DNA of 64,000 nucleotides, taken from contig NZ_BOMV01000026.1 of NCBI RefSeq assembly GCF_016862375.1, positions 62,001-126,000 of the forward strand. Direction: 5' to 3'. The position numbers were made by a program, and so were the translations under genes. The DNA comes from Paractinoplanes rishiriensis. Its GTDB lineage: Bacteria > Actinomycetota > Actinomycetes > Mycobacteriales > Micromonosporaceae. This document shows positions 26,865 to 35,270 of the stretch, piece after piece (positions within the stretch are counted from its first letter, which is position 1; each line of letters begins with the position of its first letter). The notes under the pieces were generated by a model. It was not told the origin of the DNA, ran no database searches, and worked only from the letters and a program-made list of their open reading frames with translations.

Positions 26865-28166
26865 TCACAGAAGCCGCTCACCGTGCAGGACGTCGGACAT
26901 GAAGGTCGCGGACTCCTCGGGCGTCGCCGGCGAGGTCACGCCGGTGGCCGGGTGCCAGGTGATCTGCACCGAGGTCGAGACGTCGTTGTAGTAGGGCGTG
27001 ATCGGCCGCGGTCCGGCCTCGTCGATCGACTCGCGGATCACCGACGCCATCGGGTACGCCTCGCGCACCTTCGCGTCGTCGTACGCCGCCCCGCGTGCCG
27101 CCGGGTTGCCCGAGTCGAGCATGTAGACGATGTTGTTGGGCAGCGAGGTCGCGCACCGGACCAGGTCGAGCGCCTGCTCGGGGTACTTCGTGTAGGCGCC
27201 GACGGTCAGGTTGATGCCGCCCAGCGGTGGCTTGCTCGGCGTGCCGGCGTCGACCCGGGGGAACCGCGCCCAGGCGATGTCGTCGAACACCTGCTGGGTG
27301 ATGGCGCCGTCGGCCACCGACTCCTTGGCCGCGCTGTACACGTACGGCCAGTTGACCATGAAGCCGCCGGACTGGCCCTGGAAGGCCGAGCGCGCCTCCT
27401 CCTCGCCCGCGGTGGACATGGCCGGCGGTGCGGCCGGCGATCGCGCGAGGCCGCCGATGATGCGGGCCGCCTCGTTGCCGGCGGGCGAGTTGATCGCGGG
27501 CTTGGCGTTCTTCCCCGCCTCCACGTCGGTGATGATCTCGCCGCCCGCGGACACCACCAGCGCGTTGATCCAGACCATGTAGCCCTCGTAGCGGTTGGCC
27601 TGCACGCCGATCACCTTGCGCTGCGCCTCCGCCGCCTTGATCATTTCGTCCCAGGTGAAGGTGCCGGCGGCCGGGTCTACGCCGGCCGCCTGGGCGACGG
27701 ACTTGCGGTACCACAGCAGCTGGGTGTTGGCCCAGAACGGCGCCGCGACGAGCTGGTCTTTCCAGTACGCGGTCTTCAGCGGCCCGTCCAGCACGCCCTG
27801 GGTCAGGGCCGTCGCGTCGGCGGCGTCGAACGGGCGCAGGAATCCGGCGTTGGCGAACTCCGCCACGAACGGCGGGTCGAGGCTCATCACGTCGATGGAG
27901 CTGTCCTGCGCCGCGAGCCGCCGGACCAGCTGCTCGCGCTGCTGGGACGCGTCGTTGGGCAGCACCTGGACGTCGACCTGATAGCTGCCGGCCGCGGCCG
28001 CCGCGCACTGCTGCGCCAGCCGCGCCTGGCCGCCGTTGTCGGGATTGATGTACCAGGTGATCGTCGGCGGCCCGGAGTCGTCACCGCAGGCCGACAGCAG
28101 CGCGGCGGACAGGGCGAGGACCGTTGCGGCGGCAGCCCGCCGGGGCCGGTAGGTGGTGACATCCAT
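26865..28166 (-). CDS. sugar ABC transporter substrate-binding lipoprotein
   Basis: 433 residues. ATG at 28166 is set by GAGGAGGT 9 nt upstream. Signal peptide with lipobox LLSAC (Cys near residue 27). The mature protein is a family 1 extracellular solute-binding protein: ITWYIN start, VDVQVLPN, DVMSLDPPFVAEFANAGFL and a WANTQLLWYRKS segment. It captures an oligosaccharide outside the cell and delivers it to the two permeases. First gene of the operon; a perfect CCGAAA-type palindrome lies about 115 nt upstream. Substrate unknown; similar proteins bind trehalose, maltose or xylo-oligosaccharides. Confidence 0.92.
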   Translation of the reverse strand: MDVTTYRPRRAAAATVLALSAALLSACGDDSGPPTITWYINPDNGGQARLAQQCAAAAAGSYQVDVQVLPNDASQQREQLVRRLAAQDSSIDVMSLDPPFVAEFANAGFLRPFDAADATALTQGVLDGPLKTAYWKDQLVAAPFWANTQLLWYRKSVAQAAGVDPAAGTFTWDEMIKAAEAQRKVIGVQANRYEGYMVWINALVVSAGGEIITDVEAGKNAKPAINSPAGNEAARIIGGLARSPAAPPAMSTAGEEEARSAFQGQSGGFMVNWPYVYSAAKESVADGAITQQVFDDIAWARFPRVDAGTPSKPPLGGINLTVGAYTKYPEQALDLVRCATSLPNNIVYMLDSGNPAARGAAYDDAKVREAYPMASVIRESIDEAGPRPITPYYNDVSTSVQITWHPATGVTSPATPEESATFMSDVLHGERLL

Positions 28167-28280
28167 GCTGGTCGTACCTCCTCGGCCCGGTGGGAGCCTC
28201 GAGTCCAGCTTCAACGGCGTTGCCCGGCCCCGGCATCACCCCGCAGGCATGAATCCGGACGGTCCGCGAATCCTCCTCAT

Positions 28281-28297
28281 ATCCGAAAGTTTCGGAT
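28281..28297. promoter_or_regulatory. putative operator of sugar ABC operon
   Basis: ATCCGAAA-G-TTTCGGAT, a perfect 17-bp palindrome with a single central base. The CGAAA-N-TTTCG core resembles operators of LacI-family xylan/sugar repressors of the BxlR type in Streptomyces (family knowledge). It lies in the 282-bp gap between the divergent ABC operon and the DUF4956 operon, so it could serve either. Confidence 0.6.
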
Positions 28298-28369
28298 GTT
28301 GCAGCACACGTCTTTGCAGGTGGTCATGCATATCGATCCCTGCTGCACCGCTGGCCTTATCGGAAGACA

Positions 28370-28399
28370 TTGACACTCTTCGAAGGGTGCCCTTAACCT
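28370..28399 (+). promoter_or_regulatory. probable promoter of DUF4956-VTC-CotH operon
   Basis: TTGACA at 28370-28375 and TAACCT at 28394-28399, with an 18-bp spacer. The predicted start near 28406 gives a leader of about 43 nt to the ATG at 28449. The -35 is a perfect housekeeping consensus. Confidence 0.6.
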
Positions 28400-28448
28400 T
28401 CCAGACAAGTTGCGGTCACTTTCCGGAAGTTTTGGTGGGAGGTCGGGC

Positions 28449-29051
28449 ATGTCCGAGTACGTCTTGCTCGGGGCCGAGGTGGTTGCCGTCACCGTTCTGG
28501 TGATGGGGCTTTACTTCCCCCGGCACCGGCGCCGGGATCTGGTAGTGGCTTATTTCGCCGTCAACATCGGGGTGCTGGCGGTGGCCAGTGCGCTCGCTAC
28601 CAGCAACACCGGCACCGGGCTCGGACTGGGGCTGGCGCTGTTCGGCGTTCTGTCGATCATCCGGTTGCGCTCGACCGAGCTGGACCAGCACGAGGTCGCG
28701 TACTTCTTCTCCGCTCTTGCCCTGGGTCTGCTCGGTGCACTGCAGACCGCCTCGATCTGGCGCAACCTCGGGCTGATGGCGCTGATCCTGGTGGTCATGA
28801 CGATCGTGGACCACGGCCGGCTGCTGGGGCGGTTCCAGCAGCAGATCGTGGTGCTGGACGCGGCGGTCAGCGACCGGGCCGAACTCGTCGCGCGGCTGGA
28901 ACAGCTGATGGGCGGGCGGGTGCACTCGGCGCGGCTGCTGCGGATCGACCTGATCAACGAGTCCACCGTGGTGGACGTGCGCTGGACCGAGACACCGCGG
29001 CGCCGCACCGCCGCGGTCCGGCAGCCCGAGTTCGCCATGCCGCGCTCATGA
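28449..29051 (+). CDS. DUF4956 membrane protein
   Basis: 200 residues. Four N-terminal transmembrane helices (about 5-130) contain the DUF4956 signature FGVLSIIRLRSTELDQHEVAYFF. A cytoplasmic tail of about 70 residues follows with a ferredoxin-like strand pattern. Start ATG 28449 preceded by GGGAGG. The family is repeatedly found beside VTC polyphosphate-polymerase domains and CotH proteins, as here, so it may form a membrane complex with the next gene product; its biochemical role is not established. Its stop overlaps the VTC start (ATGA). Confidence 0.88.
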   Translation: MSEYVLLGAEVVAVTVLVMGLYFPRHRRRDLVVAYFAVNIGVLAVASALATSNTGTGLGLGLALFGVLSIIRLRSTELDQHEVAYFFSALALGLLGALQTASIWRNLGLMALILVVMTIVDHGRLLGRFQQQIVVLDAAVSDRAELVARLEQLMGGRVHSARLLRIDLINESTVVDVRWTETPRRRTAAVRQPEFAMPRS

Positions 29052-29854
29052 CGTTCCCGATCCTGGCGCACCTGCCCGCCGTCGGACTTGCCGAACTCGA
29101 GGAACGGGCCGCACTGCAGAGCCGCGTCGACCGCAAGTACGTGCTGCCGGTCGAGGATGCCGGTGAGCTGCTGGCGACGTTGGCACCGACGAGCCGGGTG
29201 CTCGACATCGAGGGGTGCCGCCATTTCACGTACGAGTCCATCTATTTCGACACGCCCGAGCTGATCAGCTACCGGCGGACCGCACACCGGCACCGCCGCA
29301 GATTCAAGATCAGGACAAGGACGTACGTGGACTCGGGTCTTTGTGTTCTGGAGGTCAAGGTGCCCGGCCCGCGGGGGAGCACGGTCAAATACCGGGTGCC
29401 GTACGAGCACGGCGAGCGGGACAGCGTCGACGGCGGCACCGCGTTCGTCGACGAGATCCTCACCCGGCACGGGCTCGGTCGCCGTCCGCCGCTGCGGCCG
29501 ACGCTGACCACGGCGTACCTGCGCTGCACTCTGCTCCTGCCACAGTCGGACAGCCGGGTCACCGTCGACACCGACCTGTCCTGGACGGCCCTTTCCTCGC
29601 CGGCCCTTTCCTCGCCGGCCCTTTCCTCGCCGGCCCCTTCCTCGCCGACCGGTGCCGCGCATCTGCGGATTCCCGGCACCGCCGTCGTCGAGACCAAGAC
29701 CGGCTCGGCCGCCTCGGTGGCCGACCGCCTGCTGTGGAGCCGCGGGCACCGGCCGGTCGCCATTTCCAAGTACGCCACCGGACTCGCCGCGCTGCGCGGC
29801 GACTTGCCGGCCGCACCCTGGCGGCGGCTGCTCCGGCGGCACTTCACCGCGTAG
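29048..29854 (+). CDS. VTC-domain polyphosphate polymerase-like protein
   Basis: 268 residues of the VTC/CYTH-like tunnel fold. Basic and acidic residues line the tunnel in strand motifs SRVDRKYVLP, YFDTPEL, RRFKIRTRTY, LEVKVP and VETKTG, matching the catalytic pattern of yeast Vtc4. It may make polyphosphate or transfer nucleotide-derived phosphate. An internal low-complexity linker, ALSSP repeated four times (from 29588), is encoded by a 15-bp tandem repeat and sits between two tunnel strands. Translationally coupled to the DUF4956 gene; 12 nt before the CotH gene. Confidence 0.88.
   Translation: MTFPILAHLPAVGLAELEERAALQSRVDRKYVLPVEDAGELLATLAPTSRVLDIEGCRHFTYESIYFDTPELISYRRTAHRHRRRFKIRTRTYVDSGLCVLEVKVPGPRGSTVKYRVPYEHGERDSVDGGTAFVDEILTRHGLGRRPPLRPTLTTAYLRCTLLLPQSDSRVTVDTDLSWTALSSPALSSPALSSPAPSSPTGAAHLRIPGTAVVETKTGSAASVADRLLWSRGHRPVAISKYATGLAALRGDLPAAPWRRLLRRHFTA
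29588..29647 (+). repeat. 15-bp in-frame tandem repeat in VTC gene
   Basis: Four copies of GGCCCTTTCCTCGCC (the fourth has one change) code for a Ser/Pro linker of repeated ALSSP. The unit length keeps the frame, so slippage would change linker length without breaking the gene. Confidence 0.9.
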
Positions 29855-29866
29855 AGGAGCTTGTTC

Positions 29867-31804
29867 ATGGGTTTTAGAAGATGGGCCGGCGTTTTGCTCG
29901 CCGTGTGCCTGCTCGCCGCTCCAGCGCCGGCCGCGGCCGCCGAACCGGGCGACATCGTGTTCTCGGTGCCGAGCGGGACGTTCCAGGGCTCCGTCGCGGT
30001 GTCGCTGTCCACCGCGATCGCCGGCGCGCAGATCCGCTACACCACCAACGGCACCGCACCCACGGCCAGCTCGACGCTCTACTCCGGGGCGGCCCTGTCG
30101 CTCACCGCAACAACCCAGATCAGGGCGCAGGCGTACGTGAACGGCACGGCAACCGGTGTGGGCGGGACCGGTCTGTACGTGGCCCGGAACTTCGACGCGC
30201 AACACGACCTGCCGCTGCTGCTGCTCGACGACTACGGGAAGGGCAAACCCGGTCGCGAGTACGTGGACACGGCCGCCATGCTGTTCGACACGGCCGGCGG
30301 GCGTACCTCTCTCTCCTCGGCACCCACCGTGGCGACCAGGGCCGGGATCCACCTGCGCGGCCAGTCCTCGGCGATGTTCGAGAAGGCGCCCTACCGCCTG
30401 GAACTGCGCGACCACACCGACGACGACGCCGACCACGAGATGCTCGGCATGCCGGCCGACTCGGACTGGGTGCTGCGCGGCCCGTTCAGCGACAAGTCCC
30501 TGATCCGCGAGGCGCTCGTCTACGACCTGGGCCGCGAGATGGGCATGGTGGCGCCCCGGTACCGGTTCGTCGAGCTGTACCTGAACGTCGACAGCGGCCC
30601 GGTAGCCGCCAACGACTACCAGGGCGTCTACATGCTGGTCGAGACCATCAAGAACTCGAAGAACCGCCTCGACCTCAAGCAGCTGGAGGAGGAGGACACC
30701 ACCCTCCCCAAGATCACCGGCGGGTACATCTTCAAGTTCGAATGGCTGGCCGCCGAAGAACCCACGTTGACGTGTACGGGCGCAGCCGCGACCTGCTGGA
30801 ACTTCCTCGAGGTGGCCGACCCCGACCCGCTGAACGCGCAGCAGAAGGCCTGGCTGACCCAGTACCTCCAGCAGTTCCACGACCTCCTGCACACGCCGGG
30901 CTTCAACAACCCGACGACCGGCTACCGCAGCTGGATCAACGTCCGCTCCTGGGTGGACCTGATCATCCTGAACGAGCTGAGCCGCGAAATGGACTCCTAC
31001 CTGCGCAGCACGTACTTCTACAAGGACCGCGAGGGCCCGATCACCGCGGGCCCGCTGTGGGATTACGACCTGACCTTCGGCACCGGCGGCTTCTTCGGCA
31101 ACGACCAGACCTCCGGCTGGCAACACCAGCAGACCCGCAACCCGCAGGCCAACGACTGGTTCCAGATCCTGCTGACGGATCAGGCATTCCAGCAGGACCT
31201 GAAGGCCCGCTGGCAGGAGCTGCGCCGGGGCGTGCTGGCCACGACGTCCCTGAACGCCCGCATCGACGCCCTGTCGGCCCCGCTGACCGCCGCGGCCCAG
31301 CGCAACTTCCAGCGCTGGCCCAACCTGTCCACCCGCAATATCGGCCCGTTCGTGACGAACACGAGCCCGACGTGGGCCGGCCAGCTCCAGGTGATGCGAA
31401 CCTGGATGACCAACCGGGCCACCTGGCTGGACTCAACGGCCGCCTGGGGTGGCACGGTGGCCACCCCTACCACTCCCACCAACCCTCCTCCCACCACCTC
31501 CCCGGCAGGTTGCACGGCCGCGTACTCGCAGACGGGCCAGTGGGCGGGCGGCTTCCAGGCCGAGGTCCGAGTGACGGCCGGCGCGTCCCGCATCAACGGC
31601 TGGGCGGTCTCCTTGACCTTCGCCAACGGCCAGCAGGTAACCCAGTCCTGGAACGCCGCGGTGTCCACGTCCGGCCCGACGGTGACCGCCCGCAGTGAGT
31701 CGTACAACGGCTCGCTGGCTCCGGGGGCGAGCGCAACGTTCGGCTTCGTGGGCACCCAGACCGGCACGAACGCAACGCCGACGGTGACCTGCACCGCGAC
31801 GTGA
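29867..31804 (+). CDS. secreted CotH-kinase-fold protein with chitobiase-C-like and CBM2 domains
   Basis: 645 residues. ATG 29867 has GAGGAG 8 nt upstream. A signal peptide (about 1-25) ends in AAAA. Next is a chitobiase C-terminal-like (Fn3-type) domain (FSVPSGTFQGSVAVSLS, RYTTNGTAPT; about 28-95), then the CotH domain (about 105-520) with LRGQSS, DWVLRGPFSDKSL, YQGVYMLVETI and the DxD-like GPLWDYDLTFG. A Pro/Thr linker leads to a C-terminal CBM2 (about 545-645) with the aromatic binding face GQWAGGFQAEV and INGWAVSLTF. CotH proteins are kinases acting on secreted proteins. The CBM2 would anchor it to cellulose or chitin (inference). Last gene of the DUF4956-VTC-CotH operon. Confidence 0.87.
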   Translation: MGFRRWAGVLLAVCLLAAPAPAAAAEPGDIVFSVPSGTFQGSVAVSLSTAIAGAQIRYTTNGTAPTASSTLYSGAALSLTATTQIRAQAYVNGTATGVGGTGLYVARNFDAQHDLPLLLLDDYGKGKPGREYVDTAAMLFDTAGGRTSLSSAPTVATRAGIHLRGQSSAMFEKAPYRLELRDHTDDDADHEMLGMPADSDWVLRGPFSDKSLIREALVYDLGREMGMVAPRYRFVELYLNVDSGPVAANDYQGVYMLVETIKNSKNRLDLKQLEEEDTTLPKITGGYIFKFEWLAAEEPTLTCTGAAATCWNFLEVADPDPLNAQQKAWLTQYLQQFHDLLHTPGFNNPTTGYRSWINVRSWVDLIILNELSREMDSYLRSTYFYKDREGPITAGPLWDYDLTFGTGGFFGNDQTSGWQHQQTRNPQANDWFQILLTDQAFQQDLKARWQELRRGVLATTSLNARIDALSAPLTAAAQRNFQRWPNLSTRNIGPFVTNTSPTWAGQLQVMRTWMTNRATWLDSTAAWGGTVATPTTPTNPPPTTSPAGCTAAYSQTGQWAGGFQAEVRVTAGASRINGWAVSLTFANGQQVTQSWNAAVSTSGPTVTARSESYNGSLAPGASATFGFVGTQTGTNATPTVTCTAT

Positions 31805-32326
31805 CGGGGGTCTGCGCCGCCGCCATCAGGTCCCGCGGTGGCGGCGGCGCTGTACTTTCCTGGGAGCGACCCCCAGACCCCACGGTGCGGTGGGTGCGCT
31901 GGGCGGTCCGCCCACGCTGCGTTCTCGGCGATCCGCCCGCCACCGCAACGAGCCACCGCGAGACCGGTCACGGCAGTCGGGCTGGTGGCGTCAGGCGGTT
32001 GTTTCCCTGCGGCGACCACGTCCGCGTAGGCGGTGGCAGCGGCGAGGTCGAAAGGCAGGACCTGCGCCTTGGACCCTGGGGGTGGCGATCGGTCCCATGG
32101 GCGAGCTGAGGGCGCGCCAACACCGCGGGTGCGTGCGGCGGAAAACGTGTCCCGCGCGCACGACGTGATTGCGGAGATTTCCCGTGCCGGTCGAGCTGGT
32201 GCGGGTGCCCGGGAAGTCGCCGATGGACGTCAGTCGGCTGATCTCGGCGGGGAGCTTCTCCATGGCGGTCATTCCACTCGGCCGAGAAGCATTCTCGACG
32301 TCGAGCGTCAGGAACGATGGGCTGGA
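31805..32326. other. 522-bp region without a recognisable gene
   Basis: Apart from the hairpin at 31814-31850 I see no supported gene. Open frames exist on both strands, but none shows family motifs. It may hold decayed upstream sequence of the toxin remnant that follows. Confidence 0.5.
31814..31850. terminator. 12-bp perfect hairpin after CotH gene
   Basis: GCGCCGCCGCCA pairs with TGGCGGCGGCGC around a 13-nt loop, 10 nt after the stop of the CotH gene. Probable terminator of the operon. Confidence 0.65.
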
Positions 32327-32615
32327 GCTGCGTACGACGACATTCGGGCAAACCTGGACGCGGAGTTGATCGCTGCTTCTTTGCGTCGGGCGGATCGCCC
32401 CGACGGCTCGGCCGGTTTCTCCGTGGACGAGATCAACCGGGTCCGAAAACATATCTTCTTTGATGAGCATCCGCTTTCCGATTATGAAGGCGGGATTGTC
32501 CATCGGAGATACGATCCCAGCTCCGAGATGGCGGAGGCGTGGCTGCGGCTGCGGGGCGGGCGGCCCTTGCCGGAGGACATCGTCCTGGTGGAGCACGAGT
32601 TCGCCGAGGCTCGGG
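32327..32615 (+). pseudogene. remnant of a polymorphic-toxin C-terminal domain
   Basis: About 96 codons in one frame resemble the C-terminal helical domain of actinobacterial polymorphic toxins: YDDIRANLD, then INRVRKHIFFDEHPLSDYEGG, RRYDPSSEMAEAWLRL and EDIVLVEHEFAEAR. The EH and HE pairs are the likely active-site residues. No start codon, secretion domain or toxin body precedes it. After FAEAR the expected last residues (a Y..A/HxxAN-type end) are absent and the frame runs on out of phase through the next gene. I infer a fragment left by recombination or deletion. The family assignment is from memory of related sequences and is moderate. Confidence 0.5.
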
Positions 32616-32840
32616 ATGATGGTGACCGGTCGCAAGGTGGCGGAGACTCCGACCACGGTGCGCTACGAGTTCGGCTTCGACGAGGAATTCGATCGCGTAC
32701 TGACCATCGACAAGGAGACCTGGGACGTCAAGCCGGAGGACGGGCGTGTCGATGCCGCCGTCGGTGCCATCGTCTCGAAGATCAAGGGTGCCTGGCGAGA
32801 GCGCGGCGAGTTTCCGCCTGGTGCCATATTCGCGAGCTGA
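32616..32840 (+). CDS. small acidic protein, putative immunity partner of the toxin remnant
   Basis: 74 residues from ATG 32616 (or 32619). It begins MMVTGRKVAETPTTVRYEFG, continues FDRVLTIDKETWDVKPEDGR and ends KGAWRERGEFPPGAIFAS. Clean coding bias over its whole length and a compact alpha/beta composition argue that it is real. Small proteins of this look are typically encoded directly after toxins with the HE motif, so an immunity role is inferred; no named immunity family can be assigned. Kept intact while its toxin is broken, it could be an orphan immunity gene. Confidence 0.55.
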   Translation: MMVTGRKVAETPTTVRYEFGFDEEFDRVLTIDKETWDVKPEDGRVDAAVGAIVSKIKGAWRERGEFPPGAIFAS

Positions 32841-32944
32841 AGGCGGAACGTTCGGATCGCTAGTACCCGCTGAGCAGCAGCATCATTCGACCGGCCGCGA
32901 GATGTAGCAGGGGTGTCCGTGCGGATGTCGGCTGTGTAGCCGGT

Positions 32945-33844
32945 TCACAACAACGCGTCGAGGACCTTGATCGCTCGTTTCTCGTGGTCCGCGTAAGCGT
33001 CCGGCACTGCCGACCGTTGCACGGCCTGTGCCGCGGCGCCAAGGCTCTTGGACTCCCAATCGGAAACCTTGAGGAGCCGCTTGTAGAAGGCATCCGCGGC
33101 AAAGCGCACGCTCATCAGCTCCGCCGCGGTGCCCCAACCTTGACTCGGCCGCTGTTGGAAGACGCCGATCGAGTCGAAGTCGTCGCCGCTGCCCTCGTTC
33201 GGCAGGTCGAGTGAAGCCGGAACTGACGGGTTGGCCAGGTTACGCAGACTGGACTCCTGTAGTCCCGTCATCATGGCCACCAGCATCGCCCGGCGGGGAA
33301 GACCACGTTGCTGAGCGACCTGCACGATCACCGCGGCATTGTTCATTTGTGCCTGGTTGAGGCCCGCCAACGGCCTGGGTGACCGGGGAATGGGCGACGC
33401 CTCCGCCGGCGGGCTGTCCGACTCGGAAGGCACGGCCGGTGTCCGGGATCTGCGTACCTCCCCTCGCTTGGCGGCGCTCGTTTCCCGCTGAAGCGCGGCA
33501 TCGACCGCGACCGACACCGTAGCCGGATCTTCGGCAGCACTGACGGCGACGACTCCGCCCACGGCGGCCAAGACCGCGCTCATCGCTATCAGGGTGGATT
33601 TCGTGCGTCCTCGCCGCCGTCCTCGCCGGTGTCGAAGAGTCGACCAATCTGTCTCGTACATGTCCGGGCGAGAACCAGACCATGGGTCCGGGCCGTCACC
33701 CGGCGCTGCGGCCGCCAACCGCGGTTCGTCGTCATGCGGCTGGATGTACGCGACGCGTTGACGCGGAACCGCCGGCCGAGCCGGTGGAAGCCTTCGATAC
33801 TGCGCGGCGGAGGCTGGCGGGTGATCCGGGAACGCCGACGACAC
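32945..33844 (-). CDS. membrane-anchored SLT-like (lysozyme-fold) protein
   Basis: 299 residues from the GTG at 33844, chosen because GGTGG lies 8 nt upstream; an ATG at 33910 is possible. A proline- and arginine-rich cytoplasmic tail (about 1-80) is followed by one transmembrane helix (STLIAMSAVLAAVGGVVAV) and a Ser/Pro-rich linker. The extracellular lysozyme-like domain (about 170-299) has the likely catalytic Glu in MTGLQESSLRN and the family marker SIGVFQQRPSQGWG. Probably cleaves or binds peptidoglycan; similar proteins are frequent in conjugative and polymorphic-toxin loci of actinobacteria (family knowledge). Confidence 0.72.
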   Translation of the reverse strand: MSSAFPDHPPASAAQYRRLPPARPAVPRQRVAYIQPHDDEPRLAAAAPGDGPDPWSGSRPDMYETDWSTLRHRRGRRRGRTKSTLIAMSAVLAAVGGVVAVSAAEDPATVSVAVDAALQRETSAAKRGEVRRSRTPAVPSESDSPPAEASPIPRSPRPLAGLNQAQMNNAAVIVQVAQQRGLPRRAMLVAMMTGLQESSLRNLANPSVPASLDLPNEGSGDDFDSIGVFQQRPSQGWGTAAELMSVRFAADAFYKRLLKVSDWESKSLGAAAQAVQRSAVPDAYADHEKRAIKVLDALL

Positions 33845-33933
33845 GTACGCGACCACCCTTCCGTAAACACCGGCATCTATGCCTGGCTTTACGTGGCCCC
33901 GGGCCATCCGGATCAATGCCGGGCTCTCCCTTA

Positions 33934-35037
33934 TCAGGTGCGGGTGATGGTCTCGGTCGCATCGTTCCAGCGCCAGGGCAGGTGGTCCCCGCGCAGGTGC
34001 ACCCCACCGATCCACCGGTCGATGCCGTTGAGCGCTACCTGGTCCGCCGCGCCGGCAAGCACCCGTGCTCCCATGCCGGTCAGGTGCAGGCTGGTTTCGC
34101 GGTCAACCGGACGGTCCGCCGGCTCGGCGTGCAGGAGCGGGATCCGAGCGTGCGCCATCCGGTCCATCATGGCAAAGGACCAGGTATCGCCCAGGTATGG
34201 GCGGGTTTCCCGCGCGGCGGCACGGACGAACGCCGGGCCCGCCGCACCTGCGCCGTCGGCGACCGCGGCCAGTATCCGCCGCTCGGTCAGCGACAACCCG
34301 TCGCGGGTCGACGGGTACTCCCGGCTGAGCCGGTCGAACGCCTCGCCCAGGAACCGCAGGTCACGTGAGCGACTGCGGGCGATGGCGGGCAGGCCGTCTG
34401 GCGTCGGCGCCCGGAAAGCGGCCCAGGCATCGGTGGCGAGGTGGAGCGCCTCGGGGGTCAGCCGAGCGCACGCGTTCGTGGCGGGCAGTTCGCGCAGTTG
34501 CCCGGCCGTCAGTTCGCCGAGACCGCCGAAGCGGGCGATGCCGGGATGTTCACCGATGCAGATCAGGGTGATGCGCCGGGCCGGAACGCCGAGGTCGGCG
34601 AGGCGGGCGAGGATCTGGATGATTTGGAGCTGGTCGTACAGATCCGCCTCAAACCACAGCACGTACTCGCCGTCGCGGTTGGCCGCCAAAGTCCGGTCCC
34701 GCTCGGCGAACATGCCGGAACCCTCCGCCCGGTCGTCCACCTGCGCCCCGAGCAGAAAGGCGGCTCTGATCCGGCGGAGCTCCTCCGGATCCACCGCCGG
34801 CACCGGCCCCTCGTGCAGCGAGTCACGCCAGTACAACACCCTGGACGCGAGCCCGGTCCCGGGCAGGTCCGTGCTGTCGCCGTTGCTCACGTGCAGAGCC
34901 GCCAGCATCGCGTGGTCGGCGGGGACCGGCGGGCCCGGCTGCTCAGCGAGGAGATGACTGCGGGCGGTTGCGTAGGACTCGCCCGTCTTGGCCATCCGGG
35001 CGCGCACGCGCCGTTTGAAGTCGGCCTTACTGGTCAT
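33934..35037 (-). CDS. DUF1835/DUF3658-type protein
   Basis: 367 residues. ATG 35037 preceded by GGGAGA. The first 35 residues (KRRVRARMAKTGESYATARS) are a short basic helical motif shared by many small actinobacterial proteins. The DUF1835 domain (about 48-175) shows ALHVSNGDS, WRDSLHEGPVP, LWFEADLYDQLQII and TLICIG; a C-terminal DUF3658-like winged region follows. Function unknown. Same strand as the hypothetical gene upstream and the SLT-like gene downstream. Confidence 0.8.
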   Translation of the reverse strand: MTSKADFKRRVRARMAKTGESYATARSHLLAEQPGPPVPADHAMLAALHVSNGDSTDLPGTGLASRVLYWRDSLHEGPVPAVDPEELRRIRAAFLLGAQVDDRAEGSGMFAERDRTLAANRDGEYVLWFEADLYDQLQIIQILARLADLGVPARRITLICIGEHPGIARFGGLGELTAGQLRELPATNACARLTPEALHLATDAWAAFRAPTPDGLPAIARSRSRDLRFLGEAFDRLSREYPSTRDGLSLTERRILAAVADGAGAAGPAFVRAAARETRPYLGDTWSFAMMDRMAHARIPLLHAEPADRPVDRETSLHLTGMGARVLAGAADQVALNGIDRWIGGVHLRGDHLPWRWNDATETITRT

Positions 35038-35270
35038 CGTTCGTCTCCCGCGGCCCACGGCAGGTCCCCCAGCGACCGGTGCAGCGGACGCACGATCGAC
35101 AACGTAACCCCGTCCGAGAGGTGGACCTCCCTTTGCCTCCTGCAGGGACCCGGGCTGGGGCGGATCGCCGGAGGTTGGGCGCGAACGGACGCCGTCGGTC
35201 ACGATACCCGTTCCGCCGGCAGACGCCCGCACCGAGCTCACCAAGCATCACCAGGACTCCGCCCGCGGTG

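Noticed and set aside
28550-31126. 858-codon minus-strand open frame
   Set aside because: Lies antisense across the DUF4956, VTC and CotH genes, which all have strong family motifs.
31991-32656. 221-codon minus-strand frame over the toxin remnant
   Set aside because: The opposite strand carries recognisable toxin-like sequence; this frame has no motif.
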